A stretch of DNA of 64,000 bases from Mucilaginibacter endophyticus (GTDB taxonomy: Bacteria; Bacteroidota; Bacteroidia; Sphingobacteriales; Sphingobacteriaceae), in contig NZ_QPCG01000004.1 of assembly GCF_003351025.1 (NCBI RefSeq), positions 558,001 to 622,000 on the forward strand, written 5' to 3'. Shown here one piece after another: positions 53,000 to 61,229 of this stretch (position 1 is its first letter; every line of letters starts with the position of its first letter). Both the position numbers and the translations under genes were made by a program. The notes beneath the pieces are model-generated. The model had not been told where the DNA came from. It made no database searches and saw nothing but the letters and a program-made list of their open reading frames with translations.

Positions 53000-54130
53000 T
53001 TATCTAACCACGCGGCCTTTCCACGCGTATTTTTTGTTTTTTCCTAAAAAGCCAATGATTACGAAATAGAGCACGTTGAGGGGCAAAACGAAGCTTACAT
53101 ATAATAGCAGTTCGCGTCGTTTTAAAAAGTTCATGATCGGCGTCATGTAAAATAGGTCTATCGCGTATTTAATCCCGATGGTGAGCAAAAACAGTTTCAG
53201 GAAATAGATATTAAAAATCCCCAGCACAGCCGTAAATAACAACATGAAATTGCACAGCCAAATGCTGAGCGCGAAAGCCACCATTTTTTTGTTTTTGTAC
53301 TTGGTTGATTTTGATGCCCAACGACGCCTTTGCTGCATAAACTCTTTTAAGTTTGGTTTAGCGTGGGTGTATACAATCGCTTCGCGACGCTTTAAAAAGC
53401 CTATCCTGCCGGGATAGCGCTCCCCTACTTTGTGCAATAGCAGCTCATCATCTCCCGAGGCCAGGTCGTCAATACCGGTAAAACCTCCAACTTCATAAAA
53501 AACATCTTTACGATAGGCAAAATTTGCGCCGTTACAGGTAGCCGCAAAGCCATGCCCTAAAAACGAGCCGCCCATACATATGAGCGACGAAAAATCAAGC
53601 GTTTGCATCCGCTCAAATACCGATTGCTCCTGGAAGTAGGTTACCGGCGATGAGATCATCACCAGGTTGTTTTGTTCATAAAAGACAACTATGTTGCGCA
53701 GCCACTGATTGCCCATACGGCAATCGGCGTCGGTTGCTACCATCAGCTCGCCCGTTGAAAGTTTTATGGCTTCGGCTATGGCTTTTTTCTTGTAAGAGTT
53801 GAGCGTTTCGCCGAGGCTAAGCTTTAGCAGTTTTACTCCCTGCGGCGCATAGCTGCTTATAATGGCGGCAGTATTATCCGTCGAGTGATCATCAACAATA
53901 ATGATCTCGACAAGGTGTTTGGGATAATCCTGGGCTAAAATATCTTCAATGGTGAGGCTGATCTTTTCTTCCTCGTTACGGGCCGCGACGAGCACAGTTA
54001 CTTTAGTGTTAACAGAATCGGCAACAATGGGCGGCGTGGTGACCTTTGCCCAGCCTATCCGCAGATAAATCAGCAACACCACATAAAGCCCTATAGAAAA
54101 CAACGAAATAATACTAATCAGCGCGGTCAA
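53000..54130 (-). CDS. Glycosyltransferase family 2, membrane anchored
   Basis: This 376-residue protein has an N-terminal membrane helix (ISLFSIGLYVVLLIYLRI), then a GT-A domain with TVLVAARNEEEKISLTIEDI, VDDHSTDNT, DADCRMGNQW (DxD-like) and the QRRRWASK box, then three C-terminal helices. It makes a polysaccharide or glycolipid. It overlaps the start of 54114-55088 by 17 bp, so the two are coupled. Confidence 0.9.
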   Translation of the reverse strand: MTALISIISLFSIGLYVVLLIYLRIGWAKVTTPPIVADSVNTKVTVLVAARNEEEKISLTIEDILAQDYPKHLVEIIIVDDHSTDNTAAIISSYAPQGVKLLKLSLGETLNSYKKKAIAEAIKLSTGELMVATDADCRMGNQWLRNIVVFYEQNNLVMISSPVTYFQEQSVFERMQTLDFSSLICMGGSFLGHGFAATCNGANFAYRKDVFYEVGGFTGIDDLASGDDELLLHKVGERYPGRIGFLKRREAIVYTHAKPNLKEFMQQRRRWASKSTKYKNKKMVAFALSIWLCNFMLLFTAVLGIFNIYFLKLFLLTIGIKYAIDLFYMTPIMNFLKRRELLLYVSFVLPLNVLYFVIIGFLGKNKKYAWKGRVVR

Positions 54131-55088
54131 AGAATTTCAGTTTTAAAACGAATAACGATCCTAAAATAGCAGGAATAAATAAATTAATAAGCCATATTGA
54201 TGATACCCCGGCTATTACGGCGATATTTTGATCTGTCACATAAACAAACAAATGCGAGGCGGTAAAGCCACGAACACCAATATCAAAAAGATCAAGTGAT
54301 GGTATAGCCGACGACACCAGGAAAAACAATGTCAGCATCATCATCATGGGGCCAATATTCATGTTAGGTACCAGCATCTGGAATACCAGGAAATACTGGA
54401 ACGAAAACGTGAGGTAACGGGCTATGCTGAACCCCATTATCGTTATGAGCTCATGGGTATGGTACCGCCCCATTACTTCAAAAAAACGATGGTACTTTTT
54501 GATGAAAGGAACCCTGTCGAGCAAGGTTACGGCCCAATTAATATTAAAGTAAAAAATAAGCTGAATGGCCACAATTATGGCGCAAACGGCAGTTACACTC
54601 CATGCCAATACTAAATTGGTATGAAGGTAGGTGGCCACAAACCAGGCCATAGCTATTACCCCCAAAACATTGGTTACCGAGCCCTGGCTAAATGAGCCTA
54701 CGCCCATGGCAAAAATTCCCGGCACGCGTTTGCGGGGAGGTAAAAACATAACCCGTCCACCATATTCGCCCAGGCGGTTAGGTGTGGTTACCGCCCATGT
54801 AAGTCCGCAAAAAACGGCCTCAACAGCCTCCCACAGCGAAATATTAATGAGTGTTTTGGTTACATAACGCCACTTCAGCGCTTCTAAAAACCAGTTCAAA
54901 AACATCAATAAAACTACCAGCCCCATCACGATAACAACGTGGGTAGTACTTATTTGCGATGCAAAATGTTCAAACTGCTTTAGGTCGTTATTTTTTTTGT
55001 TGAATTGCCGGTAAATAAACCAGCCCGCAATTATTAATATACCAGCCTTAAGAAGATAAGAAACAACCTTTTTAGTAGAACCTGTCAA
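54114..55088 (-). CDS. Lysylphosphatidylglycerol synthase TM-domain/flippase-like membrane protein (UPF0104)
   Basis: This 324-residue protein has seven or eight hydrophobic helices. The family region includes FLNWFLEALKWRYVTKTLI near the N-terminus and AVTTPNRLGEYGGRVMFLPP around residues 100-120. It resembles the transmembrane part of MprF without the aminoacyltransferase domain. A role in moving or modifying lipid-linked sugars beside the GT2 is an inference. Upstream gene of a two-gene unit. Confidence 0.82.
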   Translation of the reverse strand: MTGSTKKVVSYLLKAGILIIAGWFIYRQFNKKNNDLKQFEHFASQISTTHVVIVMGLVVLLMFLNWFLEALKWRYVTKTLINISLWEAVEAVFCGLTWAVTTPNRLGEYGGRVMFLPPRKRVPGIFAMGVGSFSQGSVTNVLGVIAMAWFVATYLHTNLVLAWSVTAVCAIIVAIQLIFYFNINWAVTLLDRVPFIKKYHRFFEVMGRYHTHELITIMGFSIARYLTFSFQYFLVFQMLVPNMNIGPMMMMLTLFFLVSSAIPSLDLFDIGVRGFTASHLFVYVTDQNIAVIAGVSSIWLINLFIPAILGSLFVLKLKFFDRAD

Positions 55089-55113
55089 GTAGATAAATTT
55101 TATGCAATGTTAC

Positions 55114-55145
55114 AAAAAAATGGGGCAAGGATTAACTTGCCCCAT
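55114..55145 (-). terminator. Intrinsic terminator of the dienelactone hydrolase gene
   Basis: ATGGGGCAAG pairs with CTTGCCCCAT around GATTAA, followed on the minus strand by TTTTTTTG. It is 25 bp after the stop at 55170. Confidence 0.88.
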
Positions 55146-55169
55146 ACAACACTACACGGTTAGTTTTGT

Positions 55170-56015
55170 TTACTTCAATCGTGCTTTTAAAAACGTTAAT
55201 GTATTGGCATAAGCATCTTTTGTGGCCTCGCTATTGTAAATAGGATTACTTGGATTAGCAAAGCCATGGTCGGCATCGTACTGGTGCAGGTAAACTTTTT
55301 TACCGGCGGCTTTCATATCGGCCTCAAACTTAGCTACTACTTTTGGATTGATCCATTGATCTTTATTGGCAAAATTGCCCAATACATCGGTGTTTAAGGT
55401 TTTTAATTTATTTACGTCCTGCTCGGGCATGCCATAGTACATTACGCAAGCTACAGCCTTTTTACCTGCAAGCAGGCTGGTTTGCAGGCTCCATCCACCG
55501 CCAAAGCACCAACCAATGGTTGCAATACGCGCAGCAGGACCGGCATAGGCAATAGCTCCGTTTACAATGGCGCGTGCCCTGTCGTCATTTACGGCCTGCA
55601 TAAATTTGCCGGCATCTTCGCGTGTAGTGGCTACTTTGCCGTCGTACAAATCAAGGTCGATGATGTTTACGTTGCCCAGGGCGTTATATAATTTTTCTGA
55701 CTCCTTTTTTACATAGTCATTAAGGCCCCACCACTCGTGTATCACCAGTAAATAATTATTAGTGGGTTTTTTGGCTTTCATAAAAAAAGCCGAAGCCTGT
55801 TTGCCATCTGATGTTTTGTAGGTGATGGTCTGCCCTATGCTGCTTTGAAAGCGAAATGGCAAAGGGTTTTTGTGCGACATTTTGAACTGCGGGCTTGAGG
55901 CCAGCATGGCAAACTGTTGTGTTGCAGATGGATTGCTGCAGCAAACTACTTTACGTTGAGCAAAAGTTATGGCAGCTAAACCAATAAATAATGTTAATAG
56001 AAATAGTTTTTTCAT
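55170..56015 (-). CDS. Secreted dienelactone hydrolase family protein
   Basis: This 281-residue protein has a signal peptide (MKKLFLLTLFIGLAAITFAQ). The family nucleophile is in IGWCFGGGW (Cys), acid region PEQDVNKL to DQWINPK, and histidine in DADHGF. Family members hydrolyse lactones or esters. This one is exported, so its substrate is likely outside the inner membrane. The mature N-terminus has extra ~50 residues (VVCCSNPSATQQFAM) before the core. Confidence 0.88.
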   Translation of the reverse strand: MKKLFLLTLFIGLAAITFAQRKVVCCSNPSATQQFAMLASSPQFKMSHKNPLPFRFQSSIGQTITYKTSDGKQASAFFMKAKKPTNNYLLVIHEWWGLNDYVKKESEKLYNALGNVNIIDLDLYDGKVATTREDAGKFMQAVNDDRARAIVNGAIAYAGPAARIATIGWCFGGGWSLQTSLLAGKKAVACVMYYGMPEQDVNKLKTLNTDVLGNFANKDQWINPKVVAKFEADMKAAGKKVYLHQYDADHGFANPSNPIYNSEATKDAYANTLTFLKARLK

Positions 56016-56231
56016 GGGTAAAAGTTTAATGTTAGTTAAAGCTCTGGGGTTTGTTTTAAAACAAATACGGCTGTATCGCGGTTTTAGTTGTCAACGGCAC
56101 TGCAATTGGCCGGCATAAATTTATGATAATGTAATCTACAATTATCTAAAATTAATGCATACCTGTTTATTATTCATGGAACCTTATGAATTAGAAACAC
56201 GTATATAATAATAACCAATATATTATATAAT

Positions 56232-57440
56232 ATGCCTGTCCCGCCAATTCCTGATAATGAAATGGAAAGGCTTTTTAGCCTGTCGGAATTTGATCTTGAT
56301 TATGCCGAACATAAAGACAGTTTTAAGGATTTGGCCAAGCTGGCCGCCAAGGTTGCCGGCACCGAAATTTCGTTAGTAAACCTGATTGATTCGTACACCC
56401 AATGGAGTATCAGCGGCCATGGGCTCGAGATTGAACAAATGCCGCGTGAAGACTCGGTTTGCCAGTATACCATCATCAACGGCGAATATTTTGAGGTGGA
56501 AGACCTGCAAAGGGATGAGCGGTTCAAGAATAAATTTTACGTTACGGATGAGCCCAAACTGAGGTATTATTACGGGATTCCGTTAAAAACGAGCGATGAT
56601 CACAATATCGGCGCTTTATGTGTGCTCGATAAAAACGTTAAGGAACTCTCCCCCGAAAAGGTTGAGCTTTTAAAGATCATTGCCGATGAAATAGTTAACC
56701 GGTTAAAAGACCTGAAAGTAATAGGCAAGTTAAAAAACAAGCTTTCTGAAGCTAACGAAGCACAAAAAAAGGTTGCCCATGATATCCGCGGGCCGTTAAG
56801 CGGCATTATCGGCCTGGCGCAACTGATCAGCGAGCAGGGCGAGGCAAACCAGATAGAAGAAGTGTTGGAGTTTATCAACCTGATCCATAAAAGCGGTCGA
56901 TCAATACTGGAGCTTGCAGATGAGATTTTAAGTGCCGATAAAAAAGATCACAAACCCATATCCAAAGGATCCGATTTCAATCTGCTTGTTTTTAAGGATA
57001 AGATTGAGCGGTTGTTTATCCCACAAGCTCGCAACAAAAACATTTTGCTTACAGTTAAAACTTCGTCCGAGTCGGAACAGATACCCATTGCCCGTAATAA
57101 ACTGCTGCAAATAGCCGGCAACCTGATCTCAAATGCCATAAAATTTACCCCTGCCGGTGGCGCTGTTGATGTTGATCTGAGCCTTGAGGTAAACGATCAT
57201 ATCAGCATATTACAGGTCCTGGTTAAAGACAATGGGGTTGGCATTGACGAAAAAGGTATCGAGAAAATATTGAAAGGCAATGCCGCCTCAACAACAGGAA
57301 CAACCGGCGAAGCCGGATTTGGCTTCGGACTGGCTTTGGTAAAACACCTTATTGAAACGCTTAAAGGATCCTTAAATATTTACTCAAAGCATGGCCAGGG
57401 AGCCGTATTTGAAGTAAGGCTGCCACAAAAAATACAATAA
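56232..57440 (+). CDS. GAF-domain sensor histidine kinase
   Basis: This 402-residue protein has no membrane segment. A GAF domain spans ~20-165 (AAKVAGTEISLVNLIDSYTQ, then YGIPLKTSDDHNIGALCVLD). The HisKA dimerisation box carries H183 (VAHDIRGPLSGIIG). The HATPase domain has N-box IAGNLISNAIKFTP, G1 VKDNGVGID and G2 GEAGFGFGLALVKHL. It is a soluble cytoplasmic two-component kinase; no response regulator lies beside it. Confidence 0.93.
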   Translation: MPVPPIPDNEMERLFSLSEFDLDYAEHKDSFKDLAKLAAKVAGTEISLVNLIDSYTQWSISGHGLEIEQMPREDSVCQYTIINGEYFEVEDLQRDERFKNKFYVTDEPKLRYYYGIPLKTSDDHNIGALCVLDKNVKELSPEKVELLKIIADEIVNRLKDLKVIGKLKNKLSEANEAQKKVAHDIRGPLSGIIGLAQLISEQGEANQIEEVLEFINLIHKSGRSILELADEILSADKKDHKPISKGSDFNLLVFKDKIERLFIPQARNKNILLTVKTSSESEQIPIARNKLLQIAGNLISNAIKFTPAGGAVDVDLSLEVNDHISILQVLVKDNGVGIDEKGIEKILKGNAASTTGTTGEAGFGFGLALVKHLIETLKGSLNIYSKHGQGAVFEVRLPQKIQ

Positions 57441-57550
57441 TAAAAATCTAACTGTTTGGAAAATTCAGGACATAGAAAATTGCGTAAGGCAAAATATCCT
57501 TAAATAAATTGTTTTCCGGAAAGGTAGATTTACAGTGCATTATCTAAATT

Positions 57551-57582
57551 AAAATACCGGATCAAAGGAACCCGGTATTTTA
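57551..57582. terminator. Bidirectional intrinsic terminator
   Basis: AAAATACCGG pairs with CCGGTATTTT around an imperfect GATCAAAGGAAC centre. It sits between the converging kinase (56232-57440) and RRM (57599-57982) genes. Confidence 0.75.
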
Positions 57583-57598
57583 ATTTAGGTTATATTTT

Positions 57599-57982
57599 TT
57601 ACCAGCTTTTGCCGCCGCCGCCACGATTGTCTCTTGAATAGCCGCCGCCACCGCCGCCGCGGTTGCCACCACCATAACCACCGCCACCACGGTTACCACC
57701 GCCGTAGCCGCCACCGCTGCTTCTGCGATCACCGCCTGGTTTTTTCTCTTCTGCCTGGCTTACTGCAATTGACCTTCCTTTAACTTCAGAACCGTTTAGG
57801 CCGCTTATAGCTTGTTGTGCTGCCTCATCATCTGCCATTTCAATGAATCCGAACCCTTTGCTTCTTCCTGATTCCCTGTCAATAATAATTTTTACTGAGT
57901 TAACTTCACCATAAGCTTCGAAAAGCTGTTTTAAATCGGCTTCCCCTAAAGAAAAAGGAAGACTTCCTACGAATATGTTCAT
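57599..57982 (-). CDS. RNA-binding protein, single RRM with Gly-rich tail
   Basis: This 127-residue protein has RNP2 MNIFVGSLPFSLGEADLKQL at the start and RNP1 KGFGFIEM at ~42-50, the two RNA-contact motifs. From ~88 the tail consists of repeats of GYGGGNRGGG. Such short RRM proteins are frequent in Bacteroidota, which often lack Hfq; they probably bind RNA in the cytoplasm. The long leader (57983-58290) may carry regulation. Confidence 0.93.
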   Translation of the reverse strand: MNIFVGSLPFSLGEADLKQLFEAYGEVNSVKIIIDRESGRSKGFGFIEMADDEAAQQAISGLNGSEVKGRSIAVSQAEEKKPGGDRRSSGGGYGGGNRGGGGYGGGNRGGGGGGYSRDNRGGGGKSW

Positions 57983-58290
57983 TAATATTTAGTTTTTAAT
58001 GGGCATGCTTGTTAATTACCCACGTTTTGTTAACATCAAATATAGTAATAGATATTTGATGATTACTGCATGTTTATGTGAATGAGTGCTTTTATTTTAA
58101 AAAAAATTATTTTTTTTCAGGTTTTGAGCGCCTAATTGGCATTAGGCAACCCATTATTACAAAGGGATATACATTTTGTTTTAAAAACAAGGTGTTTTTG
58201 TAAAATAAATATGGAAAACACGTGCAACCATATTTTTTTAATATTAACGTAACAAAAAAATTATTTTTCGGACATAACAGACGGCAAAAA
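57983..58290. other. Leader region of the RRM gene
   Basis: AT-rich, no supported gene. GCCTAAT (58130-58136) pairs with ATTAGGC (58141-58147) as a small hairpin, either the end of the upstream gene's transcript or part of the RRM leader. It is followed, in minus-strand order, by A- and T-runs that could matter for regulation. Confidence 0.45.
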
Positions 58291-58743
58291 TTAAGCAACT
58301 GACGCTATTTTATAGGGCTTTCCGTTCAGTGTAAACTCATCCCCTGCTTTTTTACCGTTAAGCATATTACCCACCGGCGATGCCGGTGATACCGCGAAAT
58401 AGGTTTTGCCTTCGTGCGCTAAACTGCCCGCGCTTATGGCCAGGTAAAAATTGCCGCTGTTGGTAATTATCACACTGCCAGGTTCGGCATGTGTTGATAT
58501 ACCGGTAGTTGGAATGCGGTTTAAGGCAACCAACAGCTTGTTGGCTTCATTAAGCTGGGCCATATTACGGTTGGTTTCCTGTTGCATCATTTCGCGCCCG
58601 GTTTCGTATTTATCGCCTGCACTGCTTTTGGTATCATCGGTTGATGCCTTTTGCGCGTCGGCTATGGCAAGCTCTGCGGCCTCCATAATTTTGCGTACAT
58701 GATTAACACATAGTTGATGTAATTCTTTCTTCAGATCGTCCAT
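58291..58743 (-). CDS. GreA/GreB C-terminal-domain-like protein
   Basis: This is a 150-residue protein from ATG 58743 (MDDLKKELHQLCVNHVRKIM). An N-terminal helical region (EAAELAIADAQKASTDDTKS) resembles a coiled coil, and the C-terminal FKBP-like part has FYLAISAGSLAHEGKTYFAV and SPASPVGNMLNGKKAGDEF, the S-P-x-G-x-x-L-x-G-K-K pattern of GreA. It may bind RNA polymerase. Bacteroidota homologues are sometimes mislabelled as 3-oxoacyl-ACP synthase. It lacks the acidic tip pair seen in true GreA, as far as I can judge. Confidence 0.75.
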   Translation of the reverse strand: MDDLKKELHQLCVNHVRKIMEAAELAIADAQKASTDDTKSSAGDKYETGREMMQQETNRNMAQLNEANKLLVALNRIPTTGISTHAEPGSVIITNSGNFYLAISAGSLAHEGKTYFAVSPASPVGNMLNGKKAGDEFTLNGKPYKIASVA

Positions 58744-58819
58744 TTTCAATATCAAACAAAAAACTAAAATAGAAGAAAAGATCAATACATATGGGCAGAG
58801 AAATGGAGCTGTAAAAATA

Positions 58820-58853
58820 AAAGCCCCCTTGCACTCGCTGCTTGGGGGCTTTA
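58820..58853 (-). terminator. Intrinsic terminator downstream of the esterase/dehydrogenase genes
   Basis: AAGCCCCC pairs with GGGGGCTT around a 16-base loop; on the minus strand the stem is followed by TTTTATTTTTAC. It lies about 150 bp beyond the stop at 59006. Confidence 0.8.
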
Positions 58854-59005
58854 AACCTAAACCTTATCACTATTTGCAGGTGTTAACCTACAAAGTAGGT
58901 AAACGTTACTAATAGTGATAATGGTATGTTCGACTAATCAAATCTGACAAAATAATGATATTCGCATATTATGATACAACTGTTAGTTTATATTAAAGGC
59001 CTCGC

Positions 59006-59803
59006 TTACAGCTTGCCCGCAAAAAACTTAAGGGTTGATATAATATGCTTTGCCCAGTACAACCATTCATGCCCGCCCGTATTTTCTTCATAAATATGCT
59101 CTATCTTTTCCTTGGTCAGCTTTTTATGCAGGTCGCGGTTGTAATTGATGAGCAGGTCATTGGTTCCGCAATCAAACCTCACAGGAGGCAGCTGGTCCCT
59201 GTACTTTTTAAATGTTGCAAATACGTCTTCGTCGGCTATGATATCCTGCGCGTAGGTTTTCAATGGCTCTCCGGCAAAAAGTTTGATCTGCGGCAGGCTT
59301 GTTATAGATGAAAGGCCCGAAATAGCTTTAAACTTATACCCGTATTTTGCACCTATCCTTAAAGCGCCGAAGCCCCCCATAGATAGGCCTGCAATAAACA
59401 AAGGCGAATTTGGTGTTGCGCCGGGAATGTTTTCCATTATTGCTGTAGGCACATCATCGGCAATCCATTGCTCAAAATTGAAGCCGCTGTGCGGTAAGTA
59501 TCCAGAGCCATCGCCCCAAAGCCCGTCTGACGGCATGGCGAGGATCATTTTTGGCAGTTCGCCTTTTTTAATGAGTTCGTTGGTGGTTAAATGAACGCCG
59601 GCACTCATGGCCCAGCTCCAGGCACTCCCGTATACACCATGCAATAATATCACAATGGGCAGTACTTCATTTTTATTGTTCCCTGGCGGAACATATACGC
59701 AAATATCTCCCCTGCCCTTCAGGTTTGGGGTTTTTACAGTTATAAACCGTAGATGATTGCTTTCATATTGCGGGTTGGAAATTTCTGTGGTTTTAAATGG
59801 CAT
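59006..59803 (-). CDS. Esterase D-type alpha/beta hydrolase
   Basis: This 265-residue protein has no signal peptide. It has an esterase domain with VILLHGVYGSAWSWAM, the nucleophile in GLSMGGFGALRIG, and late histidine GGHEWLYW. It resembles S-formylglutathione hydrolase/acetyl esterase members. It starts 8 bp after the stop of the alcohol dehydrogenase, so the two are co-transcribed. The dehydrogenase may act on a related alcohol or aldehyde substrate; that link is an inference. Confidence 0.88.
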   Translation of the reverse strand: MPFKTTEISNPQYESNHLRFITVKTPNLKGRGDICVYVPPGNNKNEVLPIVILLHGVYGSAWSWAMSAGVHLTTNELIKKGELPKMILAMPSDGLWGDGSGYLPHSGFNFEQWIADDVPTAIMENIPGATPNSPLFIAGLSMGGFGALRIGAKYGYKFKAISGLSSITSLPQIKLFAGEPLKTYAQDIIADEDVFATFKKYRDQLPPVRFDCGTNDLLINYNRDLHKKLTKEKIEHIYEENTGGHEWLYWAKHIISTLKFFAGKL

Positions 59804-59811
59804 GAGCTTGT

Positions 59812-60930
59812 TCAGTCGAAAACGATAACACCTTTGGCGTTCCTGCCCTTCAGCATGTCGTCAAAAGCCTTATCAAGTTCGTTAATAGGGTATGTACGTG
59901 TAATCATTTCTTCAAGTAATAAGTGCCCGCTGGTATAGTGTTGTACTATATCCGGAAAATCAATTTGCGGGCGGCATTTGCCATAAAGCGGATTGATATA
60001 AATTTTATCCCACTCAAAAAGGCGCATATCAATAGTAATGTCCTGTTCAATGCCGCTTACTTGCACGGCAGTGCCCGCGTTGCGAACCATAGCTAAAGGC
60101 GCCGCTCCTAACTCGGGGATGGCGGTACATTCAAAAGCATAATCGGCACCGCGGCCATCAGTAAGTTTTTTTACTTCCTGCGCTGCATTAAGTAGGCCGG
60201 TATCATCTTTTGAGGCCAGAACAGTGTGCGTGGCGCCAAATTTAACAGCCATTTCAAGCCGTGCTGGGTTAATATCAACGGCGATGATCTTTCCTGCGCC
60301 TGCAACCTTTGCGCCTTGTATCACATTAAGGCCCACGCCGCCGGTGCCCAGCACTACGGCCGATGAGCCTTTTTTTAGTTTAGCGGCATTTATAACAGAG
60401 CCATAACCCGTCATTACCCCGCAACTGATAATACTCGCCGCCGGGAACGACATACTCTCGGACGTGTTTTTTACCACCGCCGATTCTTTTACCAGGGTAT
60501 ATTCGGCTATAGTGCCAATGTTGAATGATCTTAAAATGGGTTCGCCGTTTAATGTGGTGCCTTCAAGTTCGGCATGGCCCGGAGTGTAGCCGTTGCCGCC
60601 GGCTGCAACCGGCGAGGCTACTTCACACAAATGCTGATTGCCTTCCAGGCATTGAAAGCATTTGCCACAATGCATAGCCCAGTTCAGGATCACCTTATCG
60701 CCGGGTAACACACTGCTAATATTTTTCCCGACAGAAACCACAATGCCGGCACCTTCATGGCCTATAATGAGTTGTTTACCCCAATTAAGGGAATCATGAT
60801 CGGTATGGCAAAGCCCCGCGGCTTTTATTTTAACCAGCACTTCATCGTCTTTGGGCTCGTTCACCACAATATCCTGTATCGAAAACCCGCCTTTGCCATT
60901 GGCAATAGCAGCCTTGCACGTTATATCCAT
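59812..60930 (-). CDS. Zinc-dependent alcohol dehydrogenase (class III-like)
   Basis: This is a 372-residue protein from ATG 60930 (MDITCKAAIANGKGG); the frame extends 35 codons upstream without protein-like sequence. Catalytic zinc ligands are in GLCHTDHDS and GHEGAGIV, structural zinc Cys in CGKCFQCLEGNQHLC, and the NAD loop is VVLGTGGVGLNVIQGAK. It oxidises alcohols, possibly S-hydroxymethyl-thiol adducts given the esterase that follows. First gene of a two-gene unit. Confidence 0.9.
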   Translation of the reverse strand: MDITCKAAIANGKGGFSIQDIVVNEPKDDEVLVKIKAAGLCHTDHDSLNWGKQLIIGHEGAGIVVSVGKNISSVLPGDKVILNWAMHCGKCFQCLEGNQHLCEVASPVAAGGNGYTPGHAELEGTTLNGEPILRSFNIGTIAEYTLVKESAVVKNTSESMSFPAASIISCGVMTGYGSVINAAKLKKGSSAVVLGTGGVGLNVIQGAKVAGAGKIIAVDINPARLEMAVKFGATHTVLASKDDTGLLNAAQEVKKLTDGRGADYAFECTAIPELGAAPLAMVRNAGTAVQVSGIEQDITIDMRLFEWDKIYINPLYGKCRPQIDFPDIVQHYTSGHLLLEEMITRTYPINELDKAFDDMLKGRNAKGVIVFD

Positions 60931-61077
60931 AATCGTGATATATATTGAGGTTGTTTCATTGGCCCCGCTTAACAATATAGGTGTCATTAAAGCAGCATAC
61001 CGGCGTAGCCGAAATATGCTTAACTTATAAAACAAAAATATACTAACACTTGGTTTTAAAACTTTAGCAAATTGTCC

Positions 61078-61165
61078 AAAAAGTGGCTTATTTTATCCAG
61101 GACTTTGTTTTTGAGTAATTTTGCCGCTTGTTTGACACAGCGAGGGATAAAATAAGCCACTTTTT
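61078..61165. repeat. 21-bp perfect inverted repeat between divergent genes
   Basis: The arm at 61078-61098 (AAAAAGTGGCTTATTTTATC plus one C) is perfectly inverted at 61145-61165, around a 46-base centre. It lies 147 bp from the dehydrogenase start and 64 bp from the GH13 start. TAATTTTG at 61116-61123 in the centre resembles a Bacteroidota -7 box, without a matching -33. Confidence 0.85.
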
Positions 61166-61229
61166 CTCACTTATAGTAATTGTTAATTATCAGGGCTTTA
61201 TGTTACTTTAAAAACCGATTGTAACTTTT

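Noticed and set aside
58107..58298. 63-codon minus-strand frame between the RRM and GreA-like genes
   Set aside because: Dominated by Phe, Leu and Lys from AT-rich sequence and overlaps the preceding stop; probably leader sequence.
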